From Streptomyces flaveolus (lineage in GTDB: Bacteria > Actinomycetota > Actinomycetes > Streptomycetales > Streptomycetaceae), in assembly GCF_014648815.1 (NCBI RefSeq), contig NZ_BMRV01000002.1, positions 558,001-622,000 of the forward strand: a DNA stretch of 64,000 nt, written 5' to 3'. Both the position numbers and the translations under genes were made by a program. The notes below the pieces were generated by a model. It did not search any database and was not told where the DNA came from. It was given only the letters and a program-made list of their open reading frames with translations. The stretch's first letter is position 1. The number at the start of each line of letters is the position of its first letter. Positions 7,871 through 18,667 of this stretch are shown here, piece by piece.

Positions 7871-8328
7871 GATCCGACTCTGCCCCCGGTTGTCCCGGTC
7901 CATGATCCCGGCCGGCGGCCGGTCGTCTCCCCGGAGCGGAAGACCAGTGTCCTTGTGCCCCAAAAACGCAGGATGGTGGCCAGTGCCATGCCGATTCCCG
8001 CGCCCGAGACGGTGTCGGCGCGCTGCGAGGTGAGGCCGAGGCCGTAGTGGCTGACGGCCAGGCACAGCAGCTGCACGGCGGCACCGGCGGCGTTCACCGC
8101 GAAGAACACGGCGTACGGGCGCAGGCCCCGCGGGCGGGTGTGCCGGTAGGTGCCCAGCGCGTTGCCCGCGTAGGCCACGGAGCAGCCGGCGACGAAGGAC
8201 AGGGCCTTGGCGGTGAGCGGGCCGAGTCCGGCGGGGCCGCGCAGCACGGTGAAGAGACCGAGGTCGACGGCGTAGGCGAGCAGTCCGGCGGTGGCGAAGC
8301 CCAGCAGTTCGCGCCGGCCGGCTACCAA
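7858..8328 (-). CDS. GtrA-like flippase family protein
   Basis: About 156 aa, four membrane helices of the GtrA family: RRELLGFATAGLLAYAVDLGLF, LTAKALSFVAGCSVAYAGNALG, YAVFFAVNAAGAAVQLLCLAV and GAGIGMALATILRFWGTRTLVF. The motif NALGTYRHTR and the C-terminal RFWGTRTLVF are diagnostic. M. tuberculosis Rv3789, next to dprE1, is of this family and is linked to decaprenylphosphoryl-arabinose. The start is uncertain: TTG 8328 sits 2 bases upstream of the ubiA stop triplet and fits coupling; a GTG further upstream is possible. The tail carries a short internal duplication, GSWTG twice. Confidence 0.85.
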   Translation of the reverse strand: MVAGRRELLGFATAGLLAYAVDLGLFTVLRGPAGLGPLTAKALSFVAGCSVAYAGNALGTYRHTRPRGLRPYAVFFAVNAAGAAVQLLCLAVSHYGLGLTSQRADTVSGAGIGMALATILRFWGTRTLVFRSGETTGRRPGSWTGTTGGRVGSWTG

Positions 8329-9272
8329 TTGGCCACCGCCAGGCCGTACATCGCCACCCACACCACGCCGATCAGCGCGAGGGCCCGGTCGCGCAGGACG
8401 ACGTCCTCGGGTTCGCCCGCGGTGCCGCGGTCGGCGAAGACGGCGTAGCGCAGCACGGCGAGGATGAAGGCGACCATGGACAGCTGGCGCCAGGGCAGCA
8501 CGCTGGTGTGCGGGACGCCGCCCTCCTCCATGGCCCACAGGCAGTAGCCGAGGACGGCGACACCGGCCGCGAGCTGCCAGACGAAGCGGAGGTAGCCGGT
8601 GGTGTACTCGGTGAGCAGGGCGCGGGTGGCGCCCGCCTTGCCGGCCATCTGCACGGCCTCGCTGTAGCGCTTGGCGGAGACCATGAACAGGGCACCGAAG
8701 CCGGTGGTGATGAGGAACCAGCGCGACAACGGGATGCCCAGCGCCAGCCCGCCGATCATGGCGCGCATCAGGAAGCCGGTGGTGACGACGGCGAGGTCGA
8801 CGACCAGGACGTGCTTGAGGCTGACGCAGTACGCCACCTGCATCGCGAGGTAGGCGATCAGCAGGGCCACGACGGGCGGCGGGCACAGCCAGGCCGCGAC
8901 GAGCGGCGCGAGGACGCCCAGGGTGGCCCCGACGGCGTAGGCGGCCGGGACCGGGACCTGTCCGGCGGCGACCGGGCGGTGGCGTTTGACCGGGTGGGCG
9001 CGGTCGGCCTCGGCGTCGCGGGCGTCGTTGACGAGGTAGACGGCGGCGGCGCAGGCGGTGAACAGGACGAAGACGAGGGCGAGCTGTGCCAGGGCGTGCC
9101 GGGAGAACAGCTCGCCGGCGGCGGCGGGGGCGGCGACGACCAGGACGTTCTTGATCCACTGGCGGGGGCGCGCGGTCCTCAGCAGGCCGCCCGCGAGGCC
9201 GCCGCGGCGGGGCGGTGCGGGCTGCGGGGGCTGCTCGGGGGCGCGCTGCCGCAGGACGGCCGTGTCGGTCAT
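8322..9272 (-). CDS. UbiA-type decaprenyl-phosphate phosphoribosyltransferase (DPPR synthase homologue)
   Basis: 316 aa, about eight to nine membrane helices. The diagnostic Asp-rich loop YLVNDARDAEADRAHPVKRH (NDxxDxxxD followed by HPxKxxRP) matches the Rv3806c/DPPR-synthase branch of the UbiA superfamily rather than the quinone or heme branches. A second loop contains MVSAKRYSEAVQMAG. It is predicted to transfer 5-phosphoribose from PRPP to polyprenyl phosphate at the membrane, the first committed step towards polyprenylphosphoryl-arabinose. It overlaps the PAP2 gene (ATGA) and the GtrA gene, in one operon. Confidence 0.88.
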   Translation of the reverse strand: MTDTAVLRQRAPEQPPQPAPPRRGGLAGGLLRTARPRQWIKNVLVVAAPAAAGELFSRHALAQLALVFVLFTACAAAVYLVNDARDAEADRAHPVKRHRPVAAGQVPVPAAYAVGATLGVLAPLVAAWLCPPPVVALLIAYLAMQVAYCVSLKHVLVVDLAVVTTGFLMRAMIGGLALGIPLSRWFLITTGFGALFMVSAKRYSEAVQMAGKAGATRALLTEYTTGYLRFVWQLAAGVAVLGYCLWAMEEGGVPHTSVLPWRQLSMVAFILAVLRYAVFADRGTAGEPEDVVLRDRALALIGVVWVAMYGLAVANW

Positions 9273-9775
9273 GGGGTCCCTCCCCACATCCAGTCGGCGC
9301 CGAGCCGGGCGGTGAGCGCGCCCAGCGCGGCGCCCGCCGCCACGTCGGACGGGTAGTGGACGCCGACGACCAGCCGGGACACGCACACGGCGGCGGCCAG
9401 CGGCCAGGCCGCGCGCACGCCGAGCGCGCCGAAGACGACGGCGGCGGCCGCGGCGGAGGTGGCGTGGGAGCTGGGGAAGGAGTGCCGGCCCGCGGTGCGC
9501 ACCAGGGGCTGGACGTGCGGGGGGCGGGGGCGGCGCACGACCCGCTTCACCCCCATGCTGGCCAGGTGCGCGCCCGCGGTGAGCGCGGTGCCCCGCAGCC
9601 AGGCCGCCCGTCGCGGGCCGTCCACCGCGGCCGAGGCGAGGCCCGCGGCGAGCCACAGGGCTCCGTGCTCCCCGGCCCAGGACAGGGCGCGCGCGGCAGC
9701 GGCCACGCGCGGGTCCGTGCCGCAGGCTCTGAGCGCCGTCACGATCCGGTGGTCCATGTCGTCGAGGTCGTCCAT
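9269..9775 (-). CDS. PAP2 family phosphatase (polyprenylphosphoryl-5-phosphoribose phosphatase candidate)
   Basis: 168 aa, the small membrane PAP2 type. All three acid-phosphatase signatures are visible: KRVVRRPRPP (KxxxxxxRP), SFPSSHATS (PSxH) and SRLVVGVHYPSDV (SRxxxxxHxxxD). M. tuberculosis Rv3807c, beside the DPPR synthase Rv3806c, has the same role and length class; it removes the 5-phosphate from polyprenylphosphoryl-phosphoribose. The stop overlaps the ubiA start (ATGA, 9269-9272). First gene of the leftward operon, divergent from dprE1 with a 133-base promoter region. Confidence 0.88.
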   Translation of the reverse strand: MDDLDDMDHRIVTALRACGTDPRVAAAARALSWAGEHGALWLAAGLASAAVDGPRRAAWLRGTALTAGAHLASMGVKRVVRRPRPPHVQPLVRTAGRHSFPSSHATSAAAAAVVFGALGVRAAWPLAAAVCVSRLVVGVHYPSDVAAGAALGALTARLGADWMWGGTP

Positions 9776-9908
9776 GGGGACTCACTGTTCACGCCGACGG
9801 CGCGGTAAGTCCGGCATTATCGGGCGACATACCATTAATCACCCGTTTCGGGGAGGGACGGAATGTTCCGGAACTGATCGCCCGTCCAAGGGGGATACGG
9901 TCACCGGC

Positions 9909-11276
9909 ATGTCTGCCGACACCGTTCCCGTCGACGAGTGGGGCCCCGTCACCGGCTGGGGCCGCACCGCGCCCACCGCGGCCCGTCTGATCCGTCCGCG
10001 GACGTACGAGGAGGCCGCGGCGGCCGTCCGGAACTGCGGGGCCCGCGGCGGCATCCCGAGGGGGCTGGGCCGGGCGTACGGCGACGCGGCGCAGAACGCG
10101 GGCGGTGCCGTGCTCGACATGACGGGCCTGGACCGGATCCACGCCATCGACGTCGACGGCGGCACCGTGCTGTGCGACGCGGGCGTCTCCCTGCACCGGC
10201 TGATGGAGGTCCTGCTGCCCCTCGGCTGGTTCGTCCCGGTCACGCCCGGCACCCGCTATGTGACGGTCGGCGGGGCGATCGGCGCCGACATCCACGGCAA
10301 GAACCACCACGTGTCCGGCTCCTTCGCCCGGCACGTGCTGTCCGTGGAGCTGCTCACCGCCGACGGCGGGGTCCGCACCGTGGACCGGGGCACGCCGCTG
10401 TTCGACGCCACCGCCGGCGGCATGGGTCTGACCGGGGTGATCCTCACCGCGACCGTGCGGCTCCAGCCGGTCGAGACCGCGCTGATGTCGGTCGACACCG
10501 AGCGCGCCGCCGACCTCGACGACCTGATGGACCGCCTGACGGCCACCGACCACCGCTACCGCTACTCGGTCGCCTGGATCGACCTCCTCGCGCGCGGGGC
10601 GGCGACCGGCCGGGCGGTGCTCACCCGCGGCGATCACGCCCCGCTGGACGCGCTGCCCGCCCGGGCCCGCCGCGAGCCGCTGGTCTTCCGCACCTCGCGC
10701 CTGCCGGCCGCCCCCGGTTTCCTGCCGGAGGGGCTGCTCAGCCGGACGAGCGTGGGCCTGTTCAACGAGCTCTGGTACCGCAAGGCCCCCCGTGCGCGCC
10801 GCGGGCAGCTCCAGCGGATCTCCACCTTCTTCCACCCCCTGGACGGGGTGCCCCACTGGAACCGGATCTACGGCCGCGGCGGCTTCGTGCAGTACCAGTT
10901 CGTCGTCGGTCACGGCCGGGAGGAGACCCTGCGCCGGATCGTGCGGCGCATCTCCGCGCACCGCTGCCCGTCCTTCCTGGCCGTCCTCAAACGCTTCGGG
11001 GAGGCCGACCCGGGCTGGCTGTCGTTCCCGGTGCCCGGCTGGACCCTGGCGCTGGACGTCCCGGCCGGGCTGCCGGGGCTCGGTGCCTTCCTCGACGAGC
11101 TCGACGAGGAGGTCGCCGCGGCCGGTGGCCGGGTCTACCTCGCCAAGGACTCCCGGCTGCGGCCCGAGCTGCTCGCCGCGATGTACCCGCGCCTGGACGA
11201 CTTCCGCGCACTGCGTGCGGAGCTGGACCCGCGCGGGGTGTTCATGTCCGACCTGTCCCGGCGCCTCGCCCTGTGA
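9909..11276 (+). CDS. DprE1-like FAD oxidoreductase (decaprenylphosphoryl-ribose 2'-oxidase homologue)
   Basis: 455 aa, VAO-type FAD-binding protein. The FAD loop PRGLGRAYGDAAQNAGG and GADIHGKNHHVSGSF match DprE1 almost word for word, as do VLKRFGEADPGW, YLAKDSRLRPE (active-site Lys, K413) and the end VFMSDLSRRLAL. It would oxidise the ribose 2'-OH of polyprenylphosphoryl-ribose to the keto intermediate. Notable: the residue aligned with Cys387 of M. tuberculosis DprE1 (motif GWNVCVDFP) is A381 here (GWTLALDVP). The dprE2 homologue follows directly. Confidence 0.92.
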   Translation: MSADTVPVDEWGPVTGWGRTAPTAARLIRPRTYEEAAAAVRNCGARGGIPRGLGRAYGDAAQNAGGAVLDMTGLDRIHAIDVDGGTVLCDAGVSLHRLMEVLLPLGWFVPVTPGTRYVTVGGAIGADIHGKNHHVSGSFARHVLSVELLTADGGVRTVDRGTPLFDATAGGMGLTGVILTATVRLQPVETALMSVDTERAADLDDLMDRLTATDHRYRYSVAWIDLLARGAATGRAVLTRGDHAPLDALPARARREPLVFRTSRLPAAPGFLPEGLLSRTSVGLFNELWYRKAPRARRGQLQRISTFFHPLDGVPHWNRIYGRGGFVQYQFVVGHGREETLRRIVRRISAHRCPSFLAVLKRFGEADPGWLSFPVPGWTLALDVPAGLPGLGAFLDELDEEVAAAGGRVYLAKDSRLRPELLAAMYPRLDDFRALRAELDPRGVFMSDLSRRLAL

Positions 11277-11293
11277 CCCCCTCTGGAGCTGTC

Positions 11294-12049
11294 GTGAAGG
11301 ACGCCTTCGGCCTCCCCCAGTCCCTTCTCGTCCTCGGCGGCACGTCCGAGATCGCGCTGGCCACCGCGCGCCGGCTGGTCGCCCGCCGCACCCGCACCGT
11401 GTGGCTGGCCGGCCGCCCCTCCCCCGCGCTGGACGCGGCGGCCGGGCAGCTGCGCGGGCTGGGCGCCGAGGTGCGCACCGTCGCCTTCGACGCGCTGGAT
11501 CCCGAGTCCCACGAGGAGGCGCTGGGCAAGGTGTTCGCCGAGGGCGACATCGACCTGGTGCTGCTCGCGTTCGGCATCCTCGGCGACCAGGCGCACGACG
11601 AGCGCGAGCCGCTGAACGCCGTGCGGGTCGCGCAGACCAACTACACCGGCGCGGTCTCGGCCGGTCTGGTGAGCGCCCGCGCGCTGCAGGCGCAGGGGCA
11701 CGGCTCGCTGGTGGTGCTGTCGTCCGTGGCCGGGGAGCGGGCCCGCCGGGCCAACTTCATCTACGGCTCCAGCAAGGCCGGCCTGGACGCCTTCGCGCAG
11801 GGCCTCGGCGACGCGCTGCACGGCACGGGCGTGCACGTCATGGTCGTACGCCCCGGGTTCGTGCGGTCGCGGATGACCGCCGGTCTGGAGGAGGCGCCGC
11901 TCGCCACGACGCCCGAGGCGGTCGCGTCGGCCATCGAGCTGGGACTGCGGCGCCGCTCGGAGACGGTGTGGGTGCCGGGCGCACTGCGGGTGGTGATGTC
12001 GGCGCTGCGGCACCTGCCGCGGGGGGTGTTCCGGCGGCTGCCGGTGTAG
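11294..12049 (+). CDS. DprE2-like SDR (2-keto-polyprenylphosphoryl-pentose reductase homologue)
   Basis: 251 aa short-chain dehydrogenase. The NAD-binding element is LLVLGGTSEIALATARRL (GGTSEI in place of TGxxxGIG, as in DprE2), with SSVAG and the catalytic YGSSK. With DprE1 it would epimerise polyprenylphosphoryl-ribose to arabinose. GTG 11294 gives an N-terminus VKDAFGLPQ like mycobacterial DprE2 (start followed by DAxGxPQ) and has GGAG at 11285-11288; a GTG at 11273 overlapping the dprE1 stop is an alternative adding 7 residues. It is the second and last gene of the rightward DPA operon. Confidence 0.9.
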   Translation: MKDAFGLPQSLLVLGGTSEIALATARRLVARRTRTVWLAGRPSPALDAAAGQLRGLGAEVRTVAFDALDPESHEEALGKVFAEGDIDLVLLAFGILGDQAHDEREPLNAVRVAQTNYTGAVSAGLVSARALQAQGHGSLVVLSSVAGERARRANFIYGSSKAGLDAFAQGLGDALHGTGVHVMVVRPGFVRSRMTAGLEEAPLATTPEAVASAIELGLRRRSETVWVPGALRVVMSALRHLPRGVFRRLPV

Positions 12050-12059
12050 GGGCCGTGCG

Positions 12060-12638
12060 CTAGCGGGTCGGCAGGGAGCCGGTCTCCACGCGCCCGGCCT
12101 GCGGAGGCACGACCGCGCTGCCGAAGGGGAACTCGCGCAGCTTGCGCCACACCCCGTCGGCGCCCTGCTCGTAGAGCGCGAAGCCGGTGCACGGCCACTG
12201 GGCCTCGTAGTCGGCCAGCTCCTCGTAGGCACGGTCCATCGCGGCCTCGTCGATGCCGTGCGCGACCGTGACGTGCGGGTGGTACGGGAACTGCAGTTCG
12301 CGCGGGACGGGCCCGGAGGAGTCGCGGACCCGCTTCTGGAGCCAGGAGCAGGCCGCGGCGCCCTCGACGACCTGGACGTAGACCACGGGCGACAGCGGGC
12401 GGAAGGTCCCGGTGCCGGACAGCCGCATCGGGAAGGGCCGGCCGCGGGCCGCCACCTCCGCCAGATGCGACTCGACGGCGGGCAGCACCGCGCCGTCGAT
12501 CTCGGTCGGCGGCAGCAGGGTGACGTGCGTGGGGATGCCGTGTGCCGCGGCGTCGCCGAAGCCCGCGCGCAGCTGCTGAAGCCGGCTGCCGTGAGGCTCC
12601 GGGACCGCGATCGACACGCCGATCGTTACGGTCCCCAC
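12060..12638 (-). CDS. 2'-5' RNA ligase / LigT-like phosphoesterase family protein
   Basis: 192 aa with the two H-x-T/S-x signatures of the 2H phosphoesterase superfamily: PTHVTLLPPTE and YHPHVTVAHG. Family members open or ligate 2',5'- or cyclic 2',3'-phosphodiesters of RNA or nucleotides. GTG 12638 is chosen because GGGAG precedes it; the frame continues upstream in Arg/Pro-rich sequence with no start signal. It is convergent with the dprE2-like gene (10 bases apart) and upstream of trpS in orientation, but 174 bases separate them. Physiological substrate unknown. Confidence 0.85.
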   Translation of the reverse strand: MGTVTIGVSIAVPEPHGSRLQQLRAGFGDAAAHGIPTHVTLLPPTEIDGAVLPAVESHLAEVAARGRPFPMRLSGTGTFRPLSPVVYVQVVEGAAACSWLQKRVRDSSGPVPRELQFPYHPHVTVAHGIDEAAMDRAYEELADYEAQWPCTGFALYEQGADGVWRKLREFPFGSAVVPPQAGRVETGSLPTR

Positions 12639-12812
12639 GTCGTCTCCCTGTCGTTCTGTCGGTGCCGCCCGCCCACCGGCGTGCGGCGGTGGCCGCCGAT
12701 GCGGCCACCCGGATATCGACTGTACGGCCACGACCCCGTCCCGGGCAGGCGCAACCGGAGTGATGTGCAGCGCTACGGCGGCTGTGCCGGGCGCTCGGCG
12801 CGGTACCGCCGG

Positions 12813-15494
<2,682 letters not shown>

Positions 15495-15547
15495 TCAGCG
15501 TACCCGGGCCCGCGGAGGGGTGCGGGAGGTGTCCGGGATGCGGGAGC

Positions 15548-15600
15548 GCCTGCGCGGCGGAGCCGCATATGTCACGGCCCTGCGCCCCTTAAGGGGCGCT
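15548..15600. repeat. Dispersed Streptomyces element with palindromic terminator
   Basis: Contains GCGGCGGAGCCGC and the 18-bp perfect palindrome GCGCCCCTT/AAGGGGCGC (15582-15599). The unit 'GGAGCCGCAT...CGCGCCCCTTA.GGGGCGC' is a recurrent intergenic sequence in Streptomyces. It lies 17-68 bases past the stop of the GSP-synthase-like gene and probably ends that operon. Confidence 0.65.
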
Positions 15601-15615
15601 CACCCCGAGGTCCCT

Positions 15616-16800
15616 TCAAAGGATCACGTGGGGCAGGAACCTCGCGTACTCGTCCGTGATCAGGCCCGAGGACTCCCTGATGCCCAGGCCCGCCGACTCG
15701 TTCTCGACGACCCACGCGCCCAGGACGACGTGGTTGCCGTCGAAGGTGGGCAGGGGGGCCAGCTGCTGGTAGCAGCAGGGTTCGTCGCGGGGCGTCGGGT
15801 CGGTGCCGGGGGCGTGGATCGTGACGCCGGCACCCTCGCGGCCGAGGAGGGGCTTGGCGACCCAGCCCGTGCCGCCGGCCAGCTCGCGCGGGCCGTCCAG
15901 ATAGGCCGGGAGGAGGTTCGGGTGGCCGGGGTACAGCTCCCACAGGATCGCCAGCAGGGCCTTGTTGCTGAGCAGCATCTTCCAGGCGGGCTCGATCCAC
16001 AGGGTGGTGCCGGTGCCGCCGCCGTTGTCCAGGGTGTCCAGGACGTGGCCGGCGAAGCGGTCGGTGGTGAGCCACTCCCACGGGTAGAGCTTGAAGATGC
16101 TGCGGATGAAGCGGAGCTTGTTGTCGACGAAGCGGCCGGAGAGGCGGTCCCAGCCGATCTCCTCCATGGAGATCCAGTCGGTGGCCAGGCCGGCCTGCTC
16201 GGCGGTCTCCTTGAGGTAGGCGACCGTCATCAGGTCCTCGCCGAGCTCGTCGTCCGAGGAGTGCGCGAAGTACAGGGGACTGCCCGGCGGAAGGAGGGCG
16301 GCCTGCTTCTTCCAGGCGTCGACGAGGCGCTCGTGGAGCGAGTTCCACTGGTCGGCGCCGGGGAAGCGCTCCTCCATCCAGAACCACTGCGGGGAGGCCG
16401 CCTCGACCAGTGAGGTCGGGGTGTCGGCGTTGTACTCCAGAAGCTTGGCCGGGCCCGTTCCGTCGTAGCGAAGGTCGAAGCGGGCGTACACGGAGGGGAG
16501 TTCGGCGCGCCGCCGCCAGGCCTCGGTGACCGCGTGGACGACGCGCGGGTCGGTGATGCCGAGGTCGGTGAAGCGGCCGGCGGTCACGATATGCTCGGCC
16601 GCCGCCAGGCACATGCGGTGCAGTTCCTCGACGACCTCCTCCAGCGCCTCGACCTCGTCCAGGGGGAAGACGTAGTAGGCGCTCTCGTCCCAGTAGGGGC
16701 GCAGGGAGCCGTCGGGGTAGCGGGTGAGGGGGTAGATGAGCCCCTGTTCCTCGACGGTCTGCTGCCAGCCGGGGCGGGGGGCGACGGTGCGGCGTTCCAC
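15616..16800 (-). CDS. Glutathionylspermidine synthase family ATP-grasp protein
   Basis: 394 aa, the synthetase-only form (no N-terminal amidase) resembling E. coli YgiC/YjfC. Visible landmarks: ARFDLRYDGTGPAKLLEYNADTPTSL, EPAWKMLLSNKALLAILW, GWVAKPLLGREGAGV (ATP-grasp glycine-rich loop) and GAWVVENESAGLGIRES at the end. Relatives join glutathione and spermidine; actinobacteria lack glutathione, so the real peptide/amine substrate is probably different. Six bases upstream lies a lipoprotein gene, the same pairing as ygiB-ygiC in enterobacteria. Confidence 0.85.
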   Translation of the reverse strand: MERRTVAPRPGWQQTVEEQGLIYPLTRYPDGSLRPYWDESAYYVFPLDEVEALEEVVEELHRMCLAAAEHIVTAGRFTDLGITDPRVVHAVTEAWRRRAELPSVYARFDLRYDGTGPAKLLEYNADTPTSLVEAASPQWFWMEERFPGADQWNSLHERLVDAWKKQAALLPPGSPLYFAHSSDDELGEDLMTVAYLKETAEQAGLATDWISMEEIGWDRLSGRFVDNKLRFIRSIFKLYPWEWLTTDRFAGHVLDTLDNGGGTGTTLWIEPAWKMLLSNKALLAILWELYPGHPNLLPAYLDGPRELAGGTGWVAKPLLGREGAGVTIHAPGTDPTPRDEPCCYQQLAPLPTFDGNHVVLGAWVVENESAGLGIRESSGLITDEYARFLPHVIL

Positions 16801-16806
16801 GGGGGC

Positions 16807-17157
16807 TCAGCCGCCGCCGCTGCCGTTGCCCGAGCAGCCGAAGCCGCCGCGGTCGACGGCCTCGTCGCGACTGAAGGTGCCGGAGTCGGCCCAGCCCTTG
16901 CTGACGTCGGCGTCGTAGTACCAGTCGGCGTCCGTGACGCGCGAGGTCTTGCGGCCCTTGCCGGAGGAGCTGCCCGACGAGCCCGACTTGCAGTTCTTGT
17001 CGGCGACGACCTTGTAGCCGTTGAGGTAGTCGTAGCTGTCGCGGTCCACGCAGCGGCGGTCGGGGTCCGAGCCGCACGCGCTGAGGGCCGCCGCGAGCAC
17101 TCCCATGCCGCCGAGCACCACGGTGCTCGACCGCAGCCGTCGCCGGGTCTCTGCCAT
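16807..17157 (-). CDS. Small lipoprotein paired with the GSP-synthase-like gene
   Basis: 116 aa. Signal peptide RRRLRSSTVVLGGMGVLAAA ends in the lipobox LSAC, giving a membrane-attached Cys. The mature part is short, with CVDRDSYDYLNGYKVV and DNC-like cysteine-containing segments, a Ser/Gly-rich linker, and a C-terminal FGCSGNGSGGG. ATG 17157 has AGGAC and GGGGAG upstream. Same position as YgiB (DUF1190 lipoprotein) relative to YgiC in E. coli; the sequence is too short and divergent to claim homology. Confidence 0.75.
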   Translation of the reverse strand: MAETRRRLRSSTVVLGGMGVLAAALSACGSDPDRRCVDRDSYDYLNGYKVVADKNCKSGSSGSSSGKGRKTSRVTDADWYYDADVSKGWADSGTFSRDEAVDRGGFGCSGNGSGGG

Positions 17158-17235
17158 GTCCTTGTCTCCCCGTTGTCCAAGCACCTGTACGACAGTTGGG
17201 CCGATCGAGTGTACGGCCCGCGCCGCGGGTGGACT

Positions 17236-18621
17236 CTACGGCAGCGCCCGGCACAGCGCGTCCAGGGCCCCCGCCCAGGCATGGTCGGGCGGGGTGCCGT
17301 AGCCGACGACCACGGCGTCCCGCGGTTCCGTCACCGCCTCGGGGTGCCGGAAGAGGGACAGGCCGTACAGGGCGAGGCCCTGCCAGGCCGCCGCCCGGAC
17401 GACCTGCTGCTCGGTGCCGGGCGGCAGCCCGAGGACGGCGTGCAGACCCGCCGCGATCCCGGTGACCCGCACCTCGGGGGCGCGGTCGGCGAGCGCCGCG
17501 ACCAGGGCGTCCCGGCGGCGCCGGTAGCGCAGGCGGGATGAGCGGACGTGACGGTCGTAGGCGCCGGAGGTGAGGAACTCGGCCAGGGTCAGCTGATCCA
17601 GCACGCCGCTGGTGTCGAGGCCCCCGCGGGACGCGGTGAGGTCGTCGGCGAGGCCCGGCGGGAGCACGGCCCAGGCCAGCCGCAGGCCGGGGGCGAGGGA
17701 CTTGCTCGCGGTGCCGAGATAGACGACGCGGTCGGGATCCAGGCCCTGGAGGGCGCCGACGGGCTGGCGGTCGTAGCGGAACTCGCCGTCGTAGTCGTCC
17801 TCCAGGACCAGGCCGCCGGTGCGCCGCGCCCAGTCCACGACGGCGGCCCGCCGGTCGGGGTGCAGGGGCACGCCCATCGGGAACTGGTGGGCGGGGGTGA
17901 GCAGCACGGCGCCCGCGCCGGCCGGTCCGACGGGGTCGGTGCCGCGCGCGTCGAAGGGCAGCGGGACGGTGCGCAGTCCGGCTGCGGTCAGCAGGTCGCG
18001 GTGCACGTGGAGGCCGTACGACTCGACGGCGACGGTGTGCACGCCGCGCGCCTTCAGCACGGCGGCGAGCAGGGTCAGGCCGTGCGCGAACCCGCCGAGG
18101 ACCAGCAGGCGTTCGGGGTCGGCGCGCACGCCGCGGGCCCGGGCGAGGTAGCCGGCCAGCGCGGTGCGCAGCTCCGGGCGGCCCCGGGGGTCGCCGTAGC
18201 CGAGGGCGTCGTGGGGGGCGGCGGTGAGGGCGCGGCGGGCGGCCCGGAGCCACTCCGCGCGCGGGAAGGACGCCAGGTCGGGCGTGCCCGGGCGGAGGTC
18301 GTAGGCGGGGCGGGTGCGGGTGCGGGGGCGCGGCGTCTGGCCGGCGGGCGGGACGACGGCGCGGTCCGCGACGCGGGTGCCGGAGCCCTGGCGGGCGGTG
18401 AGCCAGCCCTCGGCGACGAGGTCGGCGTAGGCGTCGGCGACGGTGTTGCGGGCGATGCCGAGGTCGGCGGCGAGGGAGCGGGAGGAGGGCAGCCGGGTAC
18501 CTGCGGCCAGGCGGCCGGTGCGGACGGCCTCGCGCAGGGCGTCGGTCAGCCCGCGGCGCAGGCCCGGCCCGGCCGGTTCCAGGTGCAGGTCGACGCCGAG
18601 AGTGGCCCAGGGTTTCGCCAT
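17236..18621 (-). CDS. MocR/PdxR-type GntR regulator with aminotransferase domain
   Basis: 461 aa. The N-terminal GntR winged helix spans about residues 18-85 (LREAVRTGRLAAGTRLPSSR, DLGIARNTVADAYADLVAEGW, ARQGSGTRVA). A fold-type I aminotransferase-like domain follows, with the PLP lysine in YLGTASKSLAPGLRLAW and the acidic VLEDDYDGEFRYD. MocR proteins sense PLP or PLP-bound ligands and act on their own divergent promoters. It faces the AhpD/PEP-mutase operon across a 46-base gap, so that operon is the likely target. Confidence 0.92.
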   Translation of the reverse strand: MAKPWATLGVDLHLEPAGPGLRRGLTDALREAVRTGRLAAGTRLPSSRSLAADLGIARNTVADAYADLVAEGWLTARQGSGTRVADRAVVPPAGQTPRPRTRTRPAYDLRPGTPDLASFPRAEWLRAARRALTAAPHDALGYGDPRGRPELRTALAGYLARARGVRADPERLLVLGGFAHGLTLLAAVLKARGVHTVAVESYGLHVHRDLLTAAGLRTVPLPFDARGTDPVGPAGAGAVLLTPAHQFPMGVPLHPDRRAAVVDWARRTGGLVLEDDYDGEFRYDRQPVGALQGLDPDRVVYLGTASKSLAPGLRLAWAVLPPGLADDLTASRGGLDTSGVLDQLTLAEFLTSGAYDRHVRSSRLRYRRRRDALVAALADRAPEVRVTGIAAGLHAVLGLPPGTEQQVVRAAAWQGLALYGLSLFRHPEAVTEPRDAVVVGYGTPPDHAWAGALDALCRALP

Positions 18622-18667
18622 GGAAATGGACCATACTCCTGGGCTGCTTCGTTCCTAGGGTCGAGGC

